DNA from: Alnus glutinosa
Lineage: Eukaryota; Streptophyta; Magnoliopsida; Fagales; Betulaceae
NCBI RefSeq assembly: GCF_958979055.1
Contig: NC_084895.1
Span: forward strand, 21,250,501 to 21,314,500
DNA length: 64,000 nt
Reading direction: 5' to 3'
Below, piece by piece: positions 1 to 11,975 of this stretch. The number at the start of each line of letters is the position of its first letter. Position 1 is the first letter of the stretch. The notes under the pieces are model-generated. The model was not told the DNA's origin. It ran no database searches and saw nothing but the letters and a program-made list of their open reading frames with translations. Both the position numbers and the translations under genes were made by a program.

Positions 1-400
1 GAATTAATGAGTCTCATATATTCCGCAAGACTTTATTCTTTCTTTACCGGTAAACTTTAAGTCATGGGATCCGCAATCATTAATTCAGTACTTATATGCT
101 CAATAGACCCTTTATGTCTCTTAATGTTATCTCTCGTACTGAGATACTTGATGTCGATTTACTTCTGCTTCTACTCTTTATTCTTATAAAAGAAGATTAT
201 AGTAGAATTACCGCAGAATATCTTTATGGTCTAACTGTAAATTCGACAAGATTGAGACTTTCAACAAATGTCTCAACCATCATGCCTGTGTACTAAATTC
301 ATAGCACGCTAGACTTTTAGCTTTCTTGGTAGACGTAGCAACTATAGTCTGCATACTGCATCTCTAGGATATATCCTTCAATAAAAAGATATATACCCTA
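1..400 (-). pseudogene. copia RNase H / pol C-terminal fragment
   Basis: Minus-strand translation in shifting frames gives the conserved copia end: a stretch like YCDNSA, then SKHIDIKYLSVRDNIK and a TELMIADPMTKG motif. This is the region just before the 3' polypurine tract and LTR in intact elements. Frameshifts and stops are present. Confidence 0.75.
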
Positions 401-479
401 AAGTAGACTTTCTACTATCTACACAATCAGCAAAACTCAAATCTGAACAACTAACCACTTTCAAGTGGAAAGTGTATCC

Positions 480-1260
480 TTAGGTTAAGTTGTACTTCTT
501 GGTTCCTTGCATATACCGCAAGACTTTATTTGCAGCACTTTATTGACTCAATATACTTATTGTCAGTCATATGGTTATGTATAATGCAAACTTTTAAAAC
601 TTTTCATCTGCCCTTATTCCAATACCTTTGGGACATTAATCTTTATTGAATTGGTCCCTCTTAATTGCTACTGAAGGTACATAATCCTTCATTCTAAATT
701 TTCCCAAAACTTTTTCAATGTAGGGCTTTCGAGACAATGTTAATATTCTTTATGTCTCTGTGAATCTCTATGTCAAAAGACATAAGAGGTTTCACCCAAA
801 TCCTTCATTTCAAAGTTTTGTGAACTTTATGTAGCAAACCTAAATCACCACTTGCAAAAATAATATCTACATATTGGACTAGAAAGATTACTGTACTCCC
901 ACTGACCTTAAGGTATATATACTAATCAACAAGGTTTTTTTTTTTTTTTTTTTTTTTTTCTATAAACAATAACCTTGTAAAAAAGTATCTTACCATTGAG
1001 AGATCTATCACAGCCCATAAATAGAATTCTTTAATTTGCAAGCTTTCTGACTGTTATTTATAAAACCTTTTGATTGTTTCATGTAAACCTCGTCTTTAAG
1101 ATCCCCATTCAGAAAAGTCGTTTTCGCATCCACTTGATGTAGCTCTAGATCAAAAATGAGCTACTAATGCTACGATCTTGATGAACCATCCTTAGATACT
1201 GGAGAGAGTGTTTCACTATAATCAATGCCTTCCTTATGAGTAAAACCATTGGCTACGAGT
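480..1260 (-). pseudogene. copia reverse transcriptase fragment
   Basis: Minus strand: 1080-1240 matches the copia RT block around the conserved GIDYSETLSPV and HQMDVKTTFLNG motifs in degraded form. 840-910 reads like the YVDDI catalytic region followed by a GLLHKVHKTL block. 660-780 reads like GETSYVFDIEIHRD. A poly-T run at about 933-959 interrupts the domain. Several stops; non-functional. Confidence 0.75.
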
Positions 1261-2008
1261 CTAGCTAGACTGTTGAGCAATGGATTTAACTCTTACTTCA
1301 TGGCACTGAATCTCAATGTGGAGTTTTCTCCACTCATAGCACGTGAAAACAAACTTGGATCATCTTTATGTCCAATGTCAACATCAGACTCTGGGAGATA
1401 TACAACATGATCACTAAGACTTATTGATATCCTTATTCTATAGGATTTTCTTAATTCTACTTCCTCTGCATTTTTGCAATGGGAGAATAGACTTTTGAAC
1501 CTGTTCTGTATGAGTTGGTTGTTCCATAACTGATTGTGGCTCAGGATAATCAATCTGATTTTCCCTGAATACAATCAATCATCCTCTATTAGGAGGAGAT
1601 TTGGCCAACTCTAGTGCTTCCTCAAATTCCAATTTATGTGAATGAGCACTCCCACTAGGTTCTGCATCCTTTAGAAATTTTATAATCAACAACCCTAGGA
1701 TTATATGAAGGATAATAAAACATTAAAACCCTTTAAGGTTTACTAGATAGCTTATAAAAGATCCGCTGGTTGTCCTTGAATCTAATTTTCTAAGGCGAGG
1801 ATTATAAATCCTCTCTTTAGCAAGGCAACCCCATATGTGTAAATAATTTAAACTAAGCTTCCATCTATTTCATACTTTAAAAGGTGTCTTAAGGACAACC
1901 TTAGATGGAATCCTGTTTAACATATACATAACGATCTTCAAAGCTTTACTCTATAAAGGTAATAGCAGATTAGTATTACTAATCATTTCTCATTTGTGTG
2001 TACCTACC

Positions 2009-2300
2009 TTAATACTCTATGCCTATATTAGATCTTATGATCTTCATATTGTTTCTCTTCTTCTTCCTTATAGATATTGAAGCATTCAATACCCCAGCTT
2101 TAATATTTAGAAAATAGAGATACATGAACTTTATATGGTCATCACTAAAAGAGATAAAAAATATCTCTGACCATTTAGGCAGTGAGTATGAAAAGGTCAA
2201 CACCTTTCAATGTACATGATCTCAAAAATCTCAAAATGCTCTCTTTGGCACCTCTAGTGGTCTTGTTGGTATGCTTTCCCTTATGCAGCCCACACAAGAA
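2009..2300 (-). pseudogene. copia integrase core fragment
   Basis: The 64-codon minus frame at 2009-2203 has the integrase-core pattern FSDDHIKFMYLYFL, then KKKRNNMKIIRSNIGIEY, equivalent to the conserved FTDDYSRY...KIKxxRSDRGGEY block of copia integrases. The Asp of RSD is replaced by Asn (RSN). Upstream bases to 2300 resemble the GKHTNK-type linker after the zinc-binding domain. Degenerate. Confidence 0.7.
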
Positions 2301-3610
2301 CCAAAGTCAGTAAATTACCGACTTTTATTTACTGTATGGAGATATATTTCAATCTCCAAAGCCGTAACCAGAGCATTTTAAATTCTCAAAGACTCTACTT
2401 TACGTCAACATCAGTATGCAGAAATAAACAAATAATTTTGTTTTAAAAAATTGGGATGTAGGTCAATTTTAAATAGACTTTAAATATTCCACCAAAAATA
2501 AGAAAAATTTCAAGTTTAAAATAAAAATTGAAATTTTTAATAAGCCAAACTAGAAAATAGATTTCAAAAAGATTATGGAATATAAATCATTTTTGAGGTC
2601 AAAATTATAACTGAATTTTAAAATTAACCTATAGATCCCAACAAACTCAAATTGTAAACACGTGTTATCCATTTTAAAAAGATTTGCATTTGTGTTGACA
2701 ATGTGGATTGTTAAACCATAATCAATCCACAACATATTTGAATGAGTCACTACAAGAGATTCATGACATACTGGATATATGAGATTATCTTTATTTTAAG
2801 TCATTTCTTTTACTTCATGCAATCTTTCTTTATATGCCCTTAATTTTCCTTATTGCATGAGAAATAAGTATCTTAATTGTCATAATACTTTATTGGCACC
2901 TTATTCTCATGCTTTAAGTGTTGGCCATGATTGCATTTATTGGTCCTTCCTTTAACATAAATAATCATGTGAACACTTTATAAATTCTCTCATATCCTTG
3001 AACACACATGGTTAGAAGTTTATTTACTAACCATTTATCCTTACGTGTGTTACAAGATAAAATTCTACACTTAGAAGAGAGAAATCAAAAAATTGAAATA
3101 GACCAATAATGACTTAAAAATCTCAATCTTTAGGGACTTAAGCTAAACTACAATATCCTTCATTCCCATAATGGAATTAGAACACTCAAATGAAAAAGTA
3201 TATTAATCTTTTTCCAGTCAGAAAAATATTACCATAATGTATTGGAATATAAAACCACCAAAGTAGATAAATATGAACAGCTGCAATAACCAAGAAAATA
3301 AAAAATAAAAATTCTTTAATGCTATGAAGTAACTTTATTTCAAATTGGCCAATGCCAATTTAAATAGTAAAATTTCAACCTACCTGTGGGCAAAGGTTGC
3401 ATCACGCATGAAATTTACTCTTTATTAACAAGACTAAAGCAAATTTAAATATTAATAAATAAAATTCTTCGTACCTTTGGGCAACCGAAAGAAATTTTAC
3501 TTTTAATACTAAATTTGTTATCTCATTCTAATTAAGCCATAAAAATAAAAACTTCCCTTTGGGGATAAGTAATTAAATTTATGAATTAACTACAAGACGA
3601 TGTTAATTTT

Positions 3611-3890
3611 TCTATATGAAGTTCATGTGTATGATCCTTATGCAATTATTACAAAATTAGGATGCTTTGGCTCTCCCAAAATCATAATAATCACGCTGTA
3701 ATTCATGAACATCTAATAAATCTTTATGAGGTTCATGCGTGTAATCCTGATGTAATTATCATACAAAAATGGGATGCTTTGGCTCTCCCATAATTATTAT
3801 GATAATTACGTGTGTGTAATCTTGATGCAATTATTATTCAAAAATTGGGATGCTTTGGCTCTCCCAAAATCATAATAATAATTGCGACTT
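3611..3890. repeat. Three diverged repeats inside the copia leader
   Basis: A block containing GATGCTTTGGCTCTCCCA plus flanking AT-rich sequence occurs three times, at about 3661, 3773 and 3849, each preceded by a similar TGATGCAATTATTA-like stretch. The rest of 2340-4260 is AT-rich and I recognise no coding sequence there. Confidence 0.7.
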
Positions 3891-4288
3891 CATTAACATC
3901 TAACAACTTTATAGATGCCCTCTCAATAGCCCCAGGAATATAACAAACCAATACCTAAATGGGGTAAACAGCATTTTCCAAGGTGCAAGCAGATGAGCTC
4001 CCAGGAAAGTGAGGGGGGTCACACCGGACACACTTAAATCCCAAGACTTTCCTTGCCAGAACTTTCCCCGACATTGCATTCTTAGATATTACTGTAAACA
4101 CACCAGTATTTATGGTATTGTTGATTATTCTTAGGTCTAGGCATCAAACAATTTATATATAACAATATAAATTCAACAATTAAAAATATATTCCTCAATA
4201 TATGTATTAAAGAAACAATAATCTTAAAATACAACACTGTAAATAATAAGTGGAATAAAACTGCAATATGAGGACATAATAAAAAATA

Positions 4289-4395
4289 TGGCCCAATGGT
4301 TTAGTAGGTGGCCAAGGCCCTTTACACTTGGTGAACCCAAGTTCTAAACCCCACATGAGCCTACCAATTTTATTTTATTTTATTTTTTTTTTAAT
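4289..4395 (+). mobile_element. Possible short tRNA-derived SINE
   Basis: 4289-4299 (TGGCCCAATGG) fits the pol III A-box consensus exactly, and 4341-4349 (GTTCTAAAC) is one base off the B-box consensus. A T-rich tract follows at about 4363-4393. Spacing is close to tRNA-like. No target-site duplication found, so this is tentative. Confidence 0.35.
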
Positions 4396-4424
4396 TCTTG
4401 ATGGGCTACTGAAATGGGTTGCTG

Positions 4425-4577
4425 TACTGGGCTGATCCATTTGGGTCAACCCACCTAATCGGATTGGGTCTCTATATAGGGCTGGCCCAAAACGGGTCAA
4501 CCCACTTAAATGGGTCCTCCAATTTTATTTTAATAAAATTGAATTGGGTCAGCCCATTTAAAAGCTCCCTCCTTTTT

Positions 4578-4618
<41 letters not shown>

Positions 4619-4740
4619 AATTTTAAAACTGAAAATTGGGCCTCTTGGGCTGACCTAATGGGTCAGCACTTGGATTGGGCTGACCCGAATGGGTCAGTTC
4701 CTGGATTGGGCTGACCCGAATGGGTCAACCCACTTGATAT
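4425..4740. repeat. Repeated TGACCC/GGGTCA palindromic motif
   Basis: Short palindromes of the form TGACCCGAATGGGTCA recur (for example about 4681-4696 and 4711-4726), with degenerate copies around 4436-4510 and 4652-4666. A poly-T/poly-A block lies at about 4581-4621. No coding potential recognised. Confidence 0.65.
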
Positions 4741-5010
4741 CGGGTTGGACTCATGGGTTTTAAACCCTACCCGATCCCTTATCCGACCCGGCCCGGAATT
4801 CTTTATGGGTCAAACCCTAACCCGGTTCTTAAACCCGAAAAGCCGAATTTTGACCCGGAAAATACATATGCTGACCCGACCCGGATTTCCGACCCGGATG
4901 CCTCATCCCCTTGACCCGAAAACTGAAAACCCTAGCCCCCTTTTTTTGCCGCCGCCACCCTTCCATCGTCCCTTATGCGGCGGCCAAGAGAGGCCGCCGC
5001 TCTGACGACC

Positions 5011-5270
5011 ACGGCGACCCTTATGGGTCGCCGTGTACCGGAGAAGCAGCGGCCATAAGGGCCGCTGCTGGGGCACTGACGGCGACCCAAGGGTCGCCGT
5101 TGCTTGATGGCTAACGGCAACCCTTGTGGGTCGCCGTTTTCCGGGGAAGCAGCGGCCAAAAGGCCGCTGCTGGAACACTGGTGGCGACCCAGGGTCGCCG
5201 TTGCTGCTGTAACAGGTGACCCAAGGGTCGCCGTTGTTGCTGTAACAGGCGACCTAGCGGCCCGCCTGTT
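5011..5270. repeat. Array of GC-rich hairpins
   Basis: Eight consecutive inverted repeats: 5011-5034, 5045-5069, 5079-5100, 5114-5137, 5148-5171, 5183-5199, 5215-5232 and 5246-5270. Two arm types alternate at first: GGCGACCC/GGGTCGCC and AGCAGCGGCC/GGCCGCTGCT, with loops of 1 to 5 bases. The tract is strikingly GC-rich against an AT-rich background. It sits between the primer-binding site and the pol remnants of the copia element. Open frames here are a by-product of GC content. Confidence 0.85.
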
Positions 5271-5712
5271 ACAGTGCGGGAAGAGGCCGCAAAGGGCGGC
5301 CTCTCCACTCAAGAAACGGCGACAACGCCGTTGGGCCTTGCGGCGTCACCTTGGCCAGTGACGATGGGGGGGTGTTCCTTCACTGTGGTTTTCAGGCAGG
5401 GGCTAATTCAGAATTTTCATGCTCTTTAGTTATACAGTTTTTCCACAATATGTATGTGAATATCACAGTACAAAAACCACAATATTGGAATATTGTATAA
5501 ACAATAATGAACAATATCAATATTGCAAAACAATGTGTACTAATCAAAAGCAAAAAACTGTATATTATAATGGAAAAAATACTCATATCCCGACAGTGAG
5601 TTATCAACCGCATGTGAATAACAGATTTAGTTATAGACACGAAATAAAACACTGAATTCAACATTGATAATGCATAGCAAAATTAAATGCTAAGCAAAAT
5701 AGCATAGAGGTT

Positions 5713-5724
5713 GCTCTGATACCA
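5713..5724 (-). other. Primer-binding site of the copia element
   Basis: The minus strand reads TGGTATCAGAGC, the usual plant copia primer-binding site complementary to initiator methionine tRNA. It lies two bases inside the LTR edge, which fixes the element as minus-strand. Confidence 0.9.
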
Positions 5725-5726
5725 CA

Positions 5727-6148
5727 TGTTAGAAATAATCAACATATTATTTAATCTAACATGCGCAGCGGAAAACAAATAAATAGGATTCAGGCTTACC
5801 TCTAGCCATGTTTGCTCAAGCGTCTCCACGATCCATCTGAAGAACAATAAAATGTTATTTGGGGGATCTTCTAACCTATGCCTATGACTGCATTGCCGTA
5901 CTGATGGTGTACACAGGCTGTTTATTTATAGGCTAGGTCAGGGACCCTCAAATATGGTAAGTACCGTATTGTTCCTCCCATCAAGGAAACAATATTATTA
6001 ATTGATTTTAAATCAATTAAACGATTCCATTACGGTAATCTAAATTAATTAAATTACCTAACCGTAATACCGTATATTATATTTATAATAAATATAATAA
6101 ACACTGTATATGTGGCATATAGGCCATATATGGAGACAATATCTAACA
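5727..6148 (-). mobile_element. 5' LTR of the copia element
   Basis: 422 bp bounded by the inverted termini TGTTAGA and TCTAACA, with canonical TG...CA ends, directly adjacent to the primer-binding site. The matching 3' LTR is off the window, so LTR divergence and age cannot be read. The five bases after 6148 (GTAAG) would be the target-site duplication. Confidence 0.85.
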
Positions 6149-6194
6149 GTAAGTACTAATACCAAAAAAAAAAATACAAAATACAAAATACAAA

Positions 6195-6925
6195 TTGATA
6201 TATCAGTTAACATGTTAATTAATTTTATTAATAATGTTATCATTGAAAGTAATTTTTTAAAGTATGCATGTGGAGCACCTATTAAATGAATCACATGTCA
6301 TTAATATGTTAAATAATTTTATTAAGAATGTTATCATTGAAAATAATTTTTCAAAACATTTTAAGCACCTAATTAGCCGCATATGTGCACAGTTCCATAA
6401 AACCATTAATTACCATATGCATTTTTATTTTAATTAGACAACATAATTTATAAAACAAAGTTTGAAAAGAAAAAAGATTTTCTCTAAATTAGGTTGAAGG
6501 AAGTTCATCCAACTTAATCTATAAAAATGACACATGTCCCTTAACAATATGTGAGGAACACATGCCTTTTTAACAATTTGTGAGATTCACATTTTTTTTT
6601 TTTATAAGATTTCTTGAAACTTGTCTCTACTATATATTAAAAAAGCATGTGATTTTTACACGCTTAAAGAATACATATCATTTTTATAGATTGGGTTGGA
6701 GGAAAACTCTATCCATTTGAAAATATATCTTCTAAAAGCCCTAGCCCTAGCGGCCCACCACTAGGGTAATATTTTTGTCACAATTTGCCAAATTTTCCTA
6801 AAATTAATTAAATTAATGTTAGATCTATTTTGGATTCTTAAACCTAAATAACCAATTTGGAGAAGAAAATAAACCCTAGACTATTAAAAAAAAGAAACTT
6901 ACTTTGGCCGTGTAGCATTCCTAGT
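6195..6925 (+). repeat. Inverted repeat, left copy (pairs with 16370-17085)
   Basis: About 700 bp that reappears in reverse complement at 16370-17085, including matching blocks around the CCCTAGCCCTAG motif and the long AT-rich flanks. It lies just left of duplication unit A, whereas its partner lies just left of unit B. Internally it shows a partial tandem duplication (6200-6290 resembles 6290-6370). No ORF. Confidence 0.8.
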
Positions 6926-7650
6926 AGCCTCATCAAATTTTACTCACCAAAGTAATTAAAAATCACTTTTCTTTATTCTGGTGAGCTGCTTTTTTAAAAT
7001 TCTTCCAGCAGCCTCACCATTTTAACTATTCACTATCATTATTCCATTTAAATTCCATTTGTTCAGATTTCTATATTCTTTTTCTATTTAATCTTTTTAT
7101 ACAACAAGCTATCATACACCTTCATCTTGAGATTAGATCATTGTTAAGAAATTTACAGAAGTTTTCATTTGTCTCTCAACCAAATTCAAGAAAGAAATAA
7201 AATAAAAAAAAAGATAAATGAAAAAACCACAAAGTTTATGTCAGGGACAAATAAAATTAAACCTTCATGTCCATGAAATAAGGACATCATCGTGTGAGAT
7301 AGATGAGAAATGGGAGAAGAAAATGAGAGAAAAAAAAAATGAAAAAAGTGTGCTGATCATATGAGAGAGAAAGGAGAAGCAAAATTGGTGAGAGAGTTGG
7401 TGAGTGAATATTACTCATCAAAATTAGTGAGTATTTTCACTCACCAAAACTTTTTGGTTAAAGTGGTGAGGCTGATGAGAATGGTTTTTTAGTGTTTTCA
7501 TCAAATTAACCCACAAAAATAGCTTTTTAGTTAATTTGGTGAATTAATTTGATGAAAACACTAAAAAACCATTCCCAGCAGTCTCATCACTTTAACAAAA
7601 AAGTTTTGGTGAGTGAAATTACTCACCACTTTAACCAAAAAGTCCTTTGA
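6926..7650. mobile_element. Foldback MITE-like elements
   Basis: 7443-7513 and 7544-7614 are near-perfect inverted arms of about 71 bp around a short spacer. A related terminal motif (CATTCCTAGTAGCCTCATCA) opens at about 6926 and recurs inverted near 7465-7485, so at least two related or nested miniature elements are present. No transposase. Superfamily not certain. Confidence 0.65.
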
Positions 7651-7727
7651 TATATATAAAGAGTAATAATATTCAGTAGACTGCTATACGACTGTCATAA
7701 AATTAGGTTGACATGCATGATAGTGAA

Positions 7728-7936
7728 CAGGGACGGAGCCAGAAGTTCTTATGGGTAGGGGCCAATGGCCGAAATTGTTTTTTGGGTAGGGGCCAAGTAA
7801 GCTAAATTTTCTTTTTTACCTTAAATTTTTTAATTTTTTAGATTATTTTTTTTCTCACCTTAATTTTTTTTTTTTAGGAAATTTGGGGGGGGCCATGGCC
7901 CCTGCCAGCCCCCCCCCCCCCCTCCCTCCGTCCCTG
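7728..7936. mobile_element. hAT-type MITE
   Basis: 209 bp with terminal inverted repeats CAGGGACGGAG and CTCCGTCCCTG, flanked by the 8-bp target-site duplication ATAGTGAA (7720-7727 and 7937-7944). Eight base pairs is the hAT signature. Unit B has the unoccupied site (ACAGTGAA near 17335), so the insertion postdates the A/B duplication. Contains a C-rich run near its right end. Confidence 0.92.
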
Positions 7937-10189
7937 ATAGTGAAAATCAGCCATTTGATCAATAATAACTTGTAAAAAAAAAAATCAATAGCTGATTTTT
8001 ATTGGCACGTCATCATAGTTGTATGACAGTCATATATATAGTAGTCTACTAAATAACATTTCTTATATATAAAACATATGTAAGATAATTTAAAACCTCA
8101 ATTTAGTTGATACCCACAAAACTTATAATGCCATACTCCTTGCCTCTTAATTTCTTTTTTTGGATGAATTTGTCTCTTAATTTCCTCAGGTAATACTACA
8201 AAGTAGGAAATAAATAAGTTGAATCTTTGGAGTTAATTCTGTGACTAGTAGATGAAGAACTCAGAAGAGCTGTTATATTGACTACTGTACGTGTAAGAGG
8301 GTTGGTTGGTCGTGGGTGACCAAAAAAAAAAAAAAAACATTAAAGAATGAAGAAAATAACAGTTTAAGGAAACGCAACGATTTTCACATATCATAAAGAC
8401 CACAAAATTAATTAAATAAATAATAATAAAAAAAGCACAATAAATTAATATATTGCAAATATCTTTATTTATTGTTATACGTGCGATTATTAAAAAATTG
8501 GATAATAAACCTGATGAAAGTAATATGAAAGAGCTCTGTCCTCGCGTCTTTTGCATGCAAATTAAAACCCGGCCAATTTACTACGAACTGCACGTTGCAA
8601 TTAATATTTCTAGTTCTCTCAGTCTCAAGCCAATCAAAATCGAATCTATATTTAAATAGATATTATAGTTTTTATTCTGATTTATTTTGAATACTCATAT
8701 TATAATTTTTACTATAATCTCTTCCCTATTGATATGATCATAGTTTACGCGATATTGTTACGTCAATCATAATTAAATTGAGTAATGCTACTTTTCATAG
8801 TCCAAACTCATCTTACACCGACTAATATGGCATGTTAGTCACTTAAAACACGTCATGTCAACAACTGTGAAATTGATGTGATAAATTAGTGTAAAGAGTT
8901 GTATTACTCAATTAAATTTAAATGTATATTTAGTAACTGGCGTGGTAATTAAAGTATAACGTGGACTTACAAACTGTCACGTCAAATACAATCATACTTA
9001 ATTGTTTAATGATTGACGTTGTATATGTCCCGTAGACTACGATGTCAATTTATAAAAAAAATTCATAATAAAAATTATAATACCACTTACATCACTTTTA
9101 TAGATAAATCTTGCTAACTTTTGAAACTCAACGGATCGGCTTGCGTGAGAAAAAGCCCAAAAATAAAATAAAAAATCGCATGCCCAAATAAACTACATCC
9201 AAAATTCAAATGCAATTTTAGAATTAAACTTAGAGTCTATTTGGTCCGTGATATCGTAAGCTAAAAGTAGGCTTTTAAACAAAATTTCAAAAAGTACTTT
9301 ATTTTAAAGTACTTTAAAATAAAGTGTATTTAATGACTATTTTTAAAGTGTATTTTTTTAAAAAAATAACAGTTAGAAAACGTGAAAAAATCTACGTTTT
9401 CAAATTGCAAACAAGAAAATTCATTTTTAAAAACGCACGATTTTAAAAATTAAATTATAATTTTAAAGTCAAATTATGATTTTACTAAACATTTAATTGT
9501 TTTTTTAAAAAATATCACATGTATTTTAAAATTACTATATTTTAAATCACATATTTTAAAACTGCAAAATCAAACTAACGCTTATTACAACATTTCAACC
9601 TCTAGACCCTAGTAAGGGAACTTTTAAATTTCCGCAAAGTTGCTTTAAAAAAAAAATGCAACACTTTCATTTAGAAACGTTTAGTTTTTTTTTTTTTTTT
9701 TTTAATAAATGCTATTTTATTGTTTATACTCATTTATCTCAACCGTTGACCTAACATGTGGACCTAACATGTTTTAAGCGATTTTTATTTTTAAATTTTT
9801 AATGATGTATATAAAAAATCACTTAAAATATAAGACATTGACCACTGTAAAATAAAGGTGATTAATAAGTTTGAAGTACTGCCGTACTAATTAACGATAG
9901 CAAAGTAAAAAAAACAATGTACGGATTTTTATTTTTTCTTTCTTAATTTCCGGACAATTGTGGGAAAAAAATGAGAGCAGAATGCCTTTTCGTGGTCTGT
10001 TTCATATTACTTTTGACTTAAGTTTTTCAGTAATTAGGTCACGTTTAATAACAAGCTAAACCCCATATATTTCTGATACACCGGCCATTTAAAAAAACCA
10101 AAAAAAGAAACAAATTTACCAGGGAAAAAAGAATAAGAATAACTTTTCTTTGACCTAATGGCCTTTTATTATTATTATTATTATTTAAC

Positions 10190-10437
10190 AATTGGGGTAT
10201 CCGGGGCTTAATTAGGGCTAGAACTCCAAGACATTATCCAAAGCGCTCCCTCCACGCGAATAGGCTAGGCCGGGTAAAATTTCAATTTTCACCTGCGCAA
10301 GCATAGCTCCGAAAAATTATTTGCACTCAAAGAAAGGTCGAACTTTAGATTGACTACTTGATACTTCATGAAACACTATGAACAAATGACTTACATACCA
10401 TTTGGGCCAACCCCTTGGAGTTCGTCTATTTAAGCCA
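10190..10437 (-). mobile_element. SINE copy, diverged
   Basis: Reverse complement of this stretch resembles the SINE at 46988-47208 (same order: a GGTTGGCC-like head, a TCAAG...TCGACC B-box-like block, GTGGAGGGAGCGC and a GGATACCCC tail). It is also present, truncated, in unit B (19805-19868), so it predates the duplication. Confidence 0.6.
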
Positions 10438-11614
10438 GATGTTAAAAAGTTCCCAAGTCTAGCTAGTTTAGAAGCTTGCATTAACTTCAATATGATTAAG
10501 TAATTTTAAATATATGTGGTTAGGATGCAATTAATCTTGATTTTGGTCTATGGACAAGTGAAATATATTATACAATAAAGATATATACTAATTAATTAGG
10601 TATGTGTGTTTATATAAATACAACATTTAATAATTAGCTAAATAATAGTGATGACAAGTAAAAATAAAATTTTCCTATAAGAGTATAAAATTTTATAAAA
10701 TAAATAAGCTAATAAAATTCAGATATATCGCGCATGCGCAATATAGCTACCTAAGAGTAAATTGCCCTCTTCTATGCAACTTAAAAATTGAAGGTCCGTG
10801 CCTTTCTATTAAAAATGTCAGAATTATATATGTTGAATAGTTTGTGATTAATTATGAAGTGTGACGTCAAAAGGGAGGCGAATAAAGTAGCTCATAGACT
10901 AGCTAATCAATGAAACACTTTCTCTTATGGATGAATAAGTTTATATGGAGGAAGCCCTTCAATGTATTCTTGATCTTGTAACTGTTGAACACAAAACTCT
11001 TTAATTTCAACACTAATAAAAATATTCTTTGACTGATATTTTTTTTTTTAACAAAAAAGAATTAAAGGGTGTCTTCTAGAAGAGAGTAAAAATGAATTTA
11101 ATACCCATCAACCATATCATATATATATACACACACACACAGAGGAGTACTGTTCAAGTGGGCCGGCTCAATTCACTGTTAATTTATTCACTGCTTGATA
11201 ACTACCACAGCTAACTGGCCAACCGCACGGGCAGTTGATCGGTCTTTTCAACTAACCTTTCATAACATAGGGTTAGCTCGATAGAGTAGGTGGAAGCGGT
11301 AATTAACTGCTCGCCCGTGGTTAATTAAGGACGGTCGGTGCAATGCCTCAAAAATATAACTAACCGCCTAAAGTGGTGACAAAAACAATTAGGAAGCAAA
11401 AAACCATCCGTATAGTGTATTGTACACCCCTATATGTAGTGATAAATAAACTAAATACCTATGCTTTTAAGGCAAATATTGTCAAGAAGGATGGTATATA
11501 ATTAAAGATATAAAAATCGAATATAATGTGGTATCTCCCGGTATAAAATTCTAAACCAGTGGTAAGTCAAAAAGAAAACATAAAATAATTAAGAAGATAA
11601 TCCTAAACTAAACC

Positions 11615-11858
11615 CACGTGCTAACAGCTGATGTGGAGTACTGGCATTATCAGGAGATTTGCGTCGCTCCAAATCCACGCGCTTGATCAACCATTTAGGG
11701 AACAAAAAGTAGAACACAAATAAAATAACGAATATTAGTATTTAAATCAACTAAAAATAATAATAATAATTAATCGCAAGAGATATGTTCCACGTGAGTA
11801 AATTTTGAACTTTCGTGCGAAGCACCAAAATAATGCAGTCTCCATCTTCGCTATAAAT
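11615..11858 (+). promoter_or_regulatory. ERF-A promoter: two G-boxes and TATA box
   Basis: CACGTG at 11615-11620 and 11791-11796; TATAAAT at 11852-11858, about 120 bp before the start codon. The same arrangement is conserved in unit B. G-boxes are bound by bHLH factors such as MYC2; jasmonate control is inferred from related ERF clusters, not shown here. Confidence 0.6.
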
Positions 11859-11975
11859 CTAAAACTCTCCAAAGCTGTTTCTCAGTCAACGACGCAGCTG
11901 ATCAAAGTCGTTCGTACGTAAACCTTTTTCACAAGCAAATTAAAGAATTACAACTTTCCATACATAGTAAGATCG

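Larger units (their letters stand above)
1..5712 (-). mobile_element. Decayed Ty1/copia retrotransposon, internal region
   Basis: Read on the minus strand, the pol order runs from high to low coordinates: integrase remnant (about 2009-2300), reverse transcriptase (about 480-1260) and RNase H plus the pol end (1-400). Recognisable blocks include an integrase end reading KIIRSNIGIEY, an RT block reading MDVKT-like around 1100, the YVDDI-type motif around 870, and the copia end SKHIDIKYLSVRD followed by ADPMTKGL near 60-160. Stops and frameshifts break every domain, so it is not autonomous. The 3' LTR would lie left of base 1. The stretch from about 2300 to 5712 is unusually long for gag plus leader and holds repeats, a SINE-like insert and GC-rich hairpins; no gag was recognised. 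Confidence 0.85.

Noticed and set aside
3611..3890. CRISPR-like spaced repeats
   Set aside because: Three diverged, unequally spaced repeats in a plant retrotransposon leader; no array structure.
4745..5361. Five overlapping frames on both strands in the GC-rich copia leader
   Set aside because: Low stop frequency follows from GC content; Arg/Pro/Ala-rich products with no family features.
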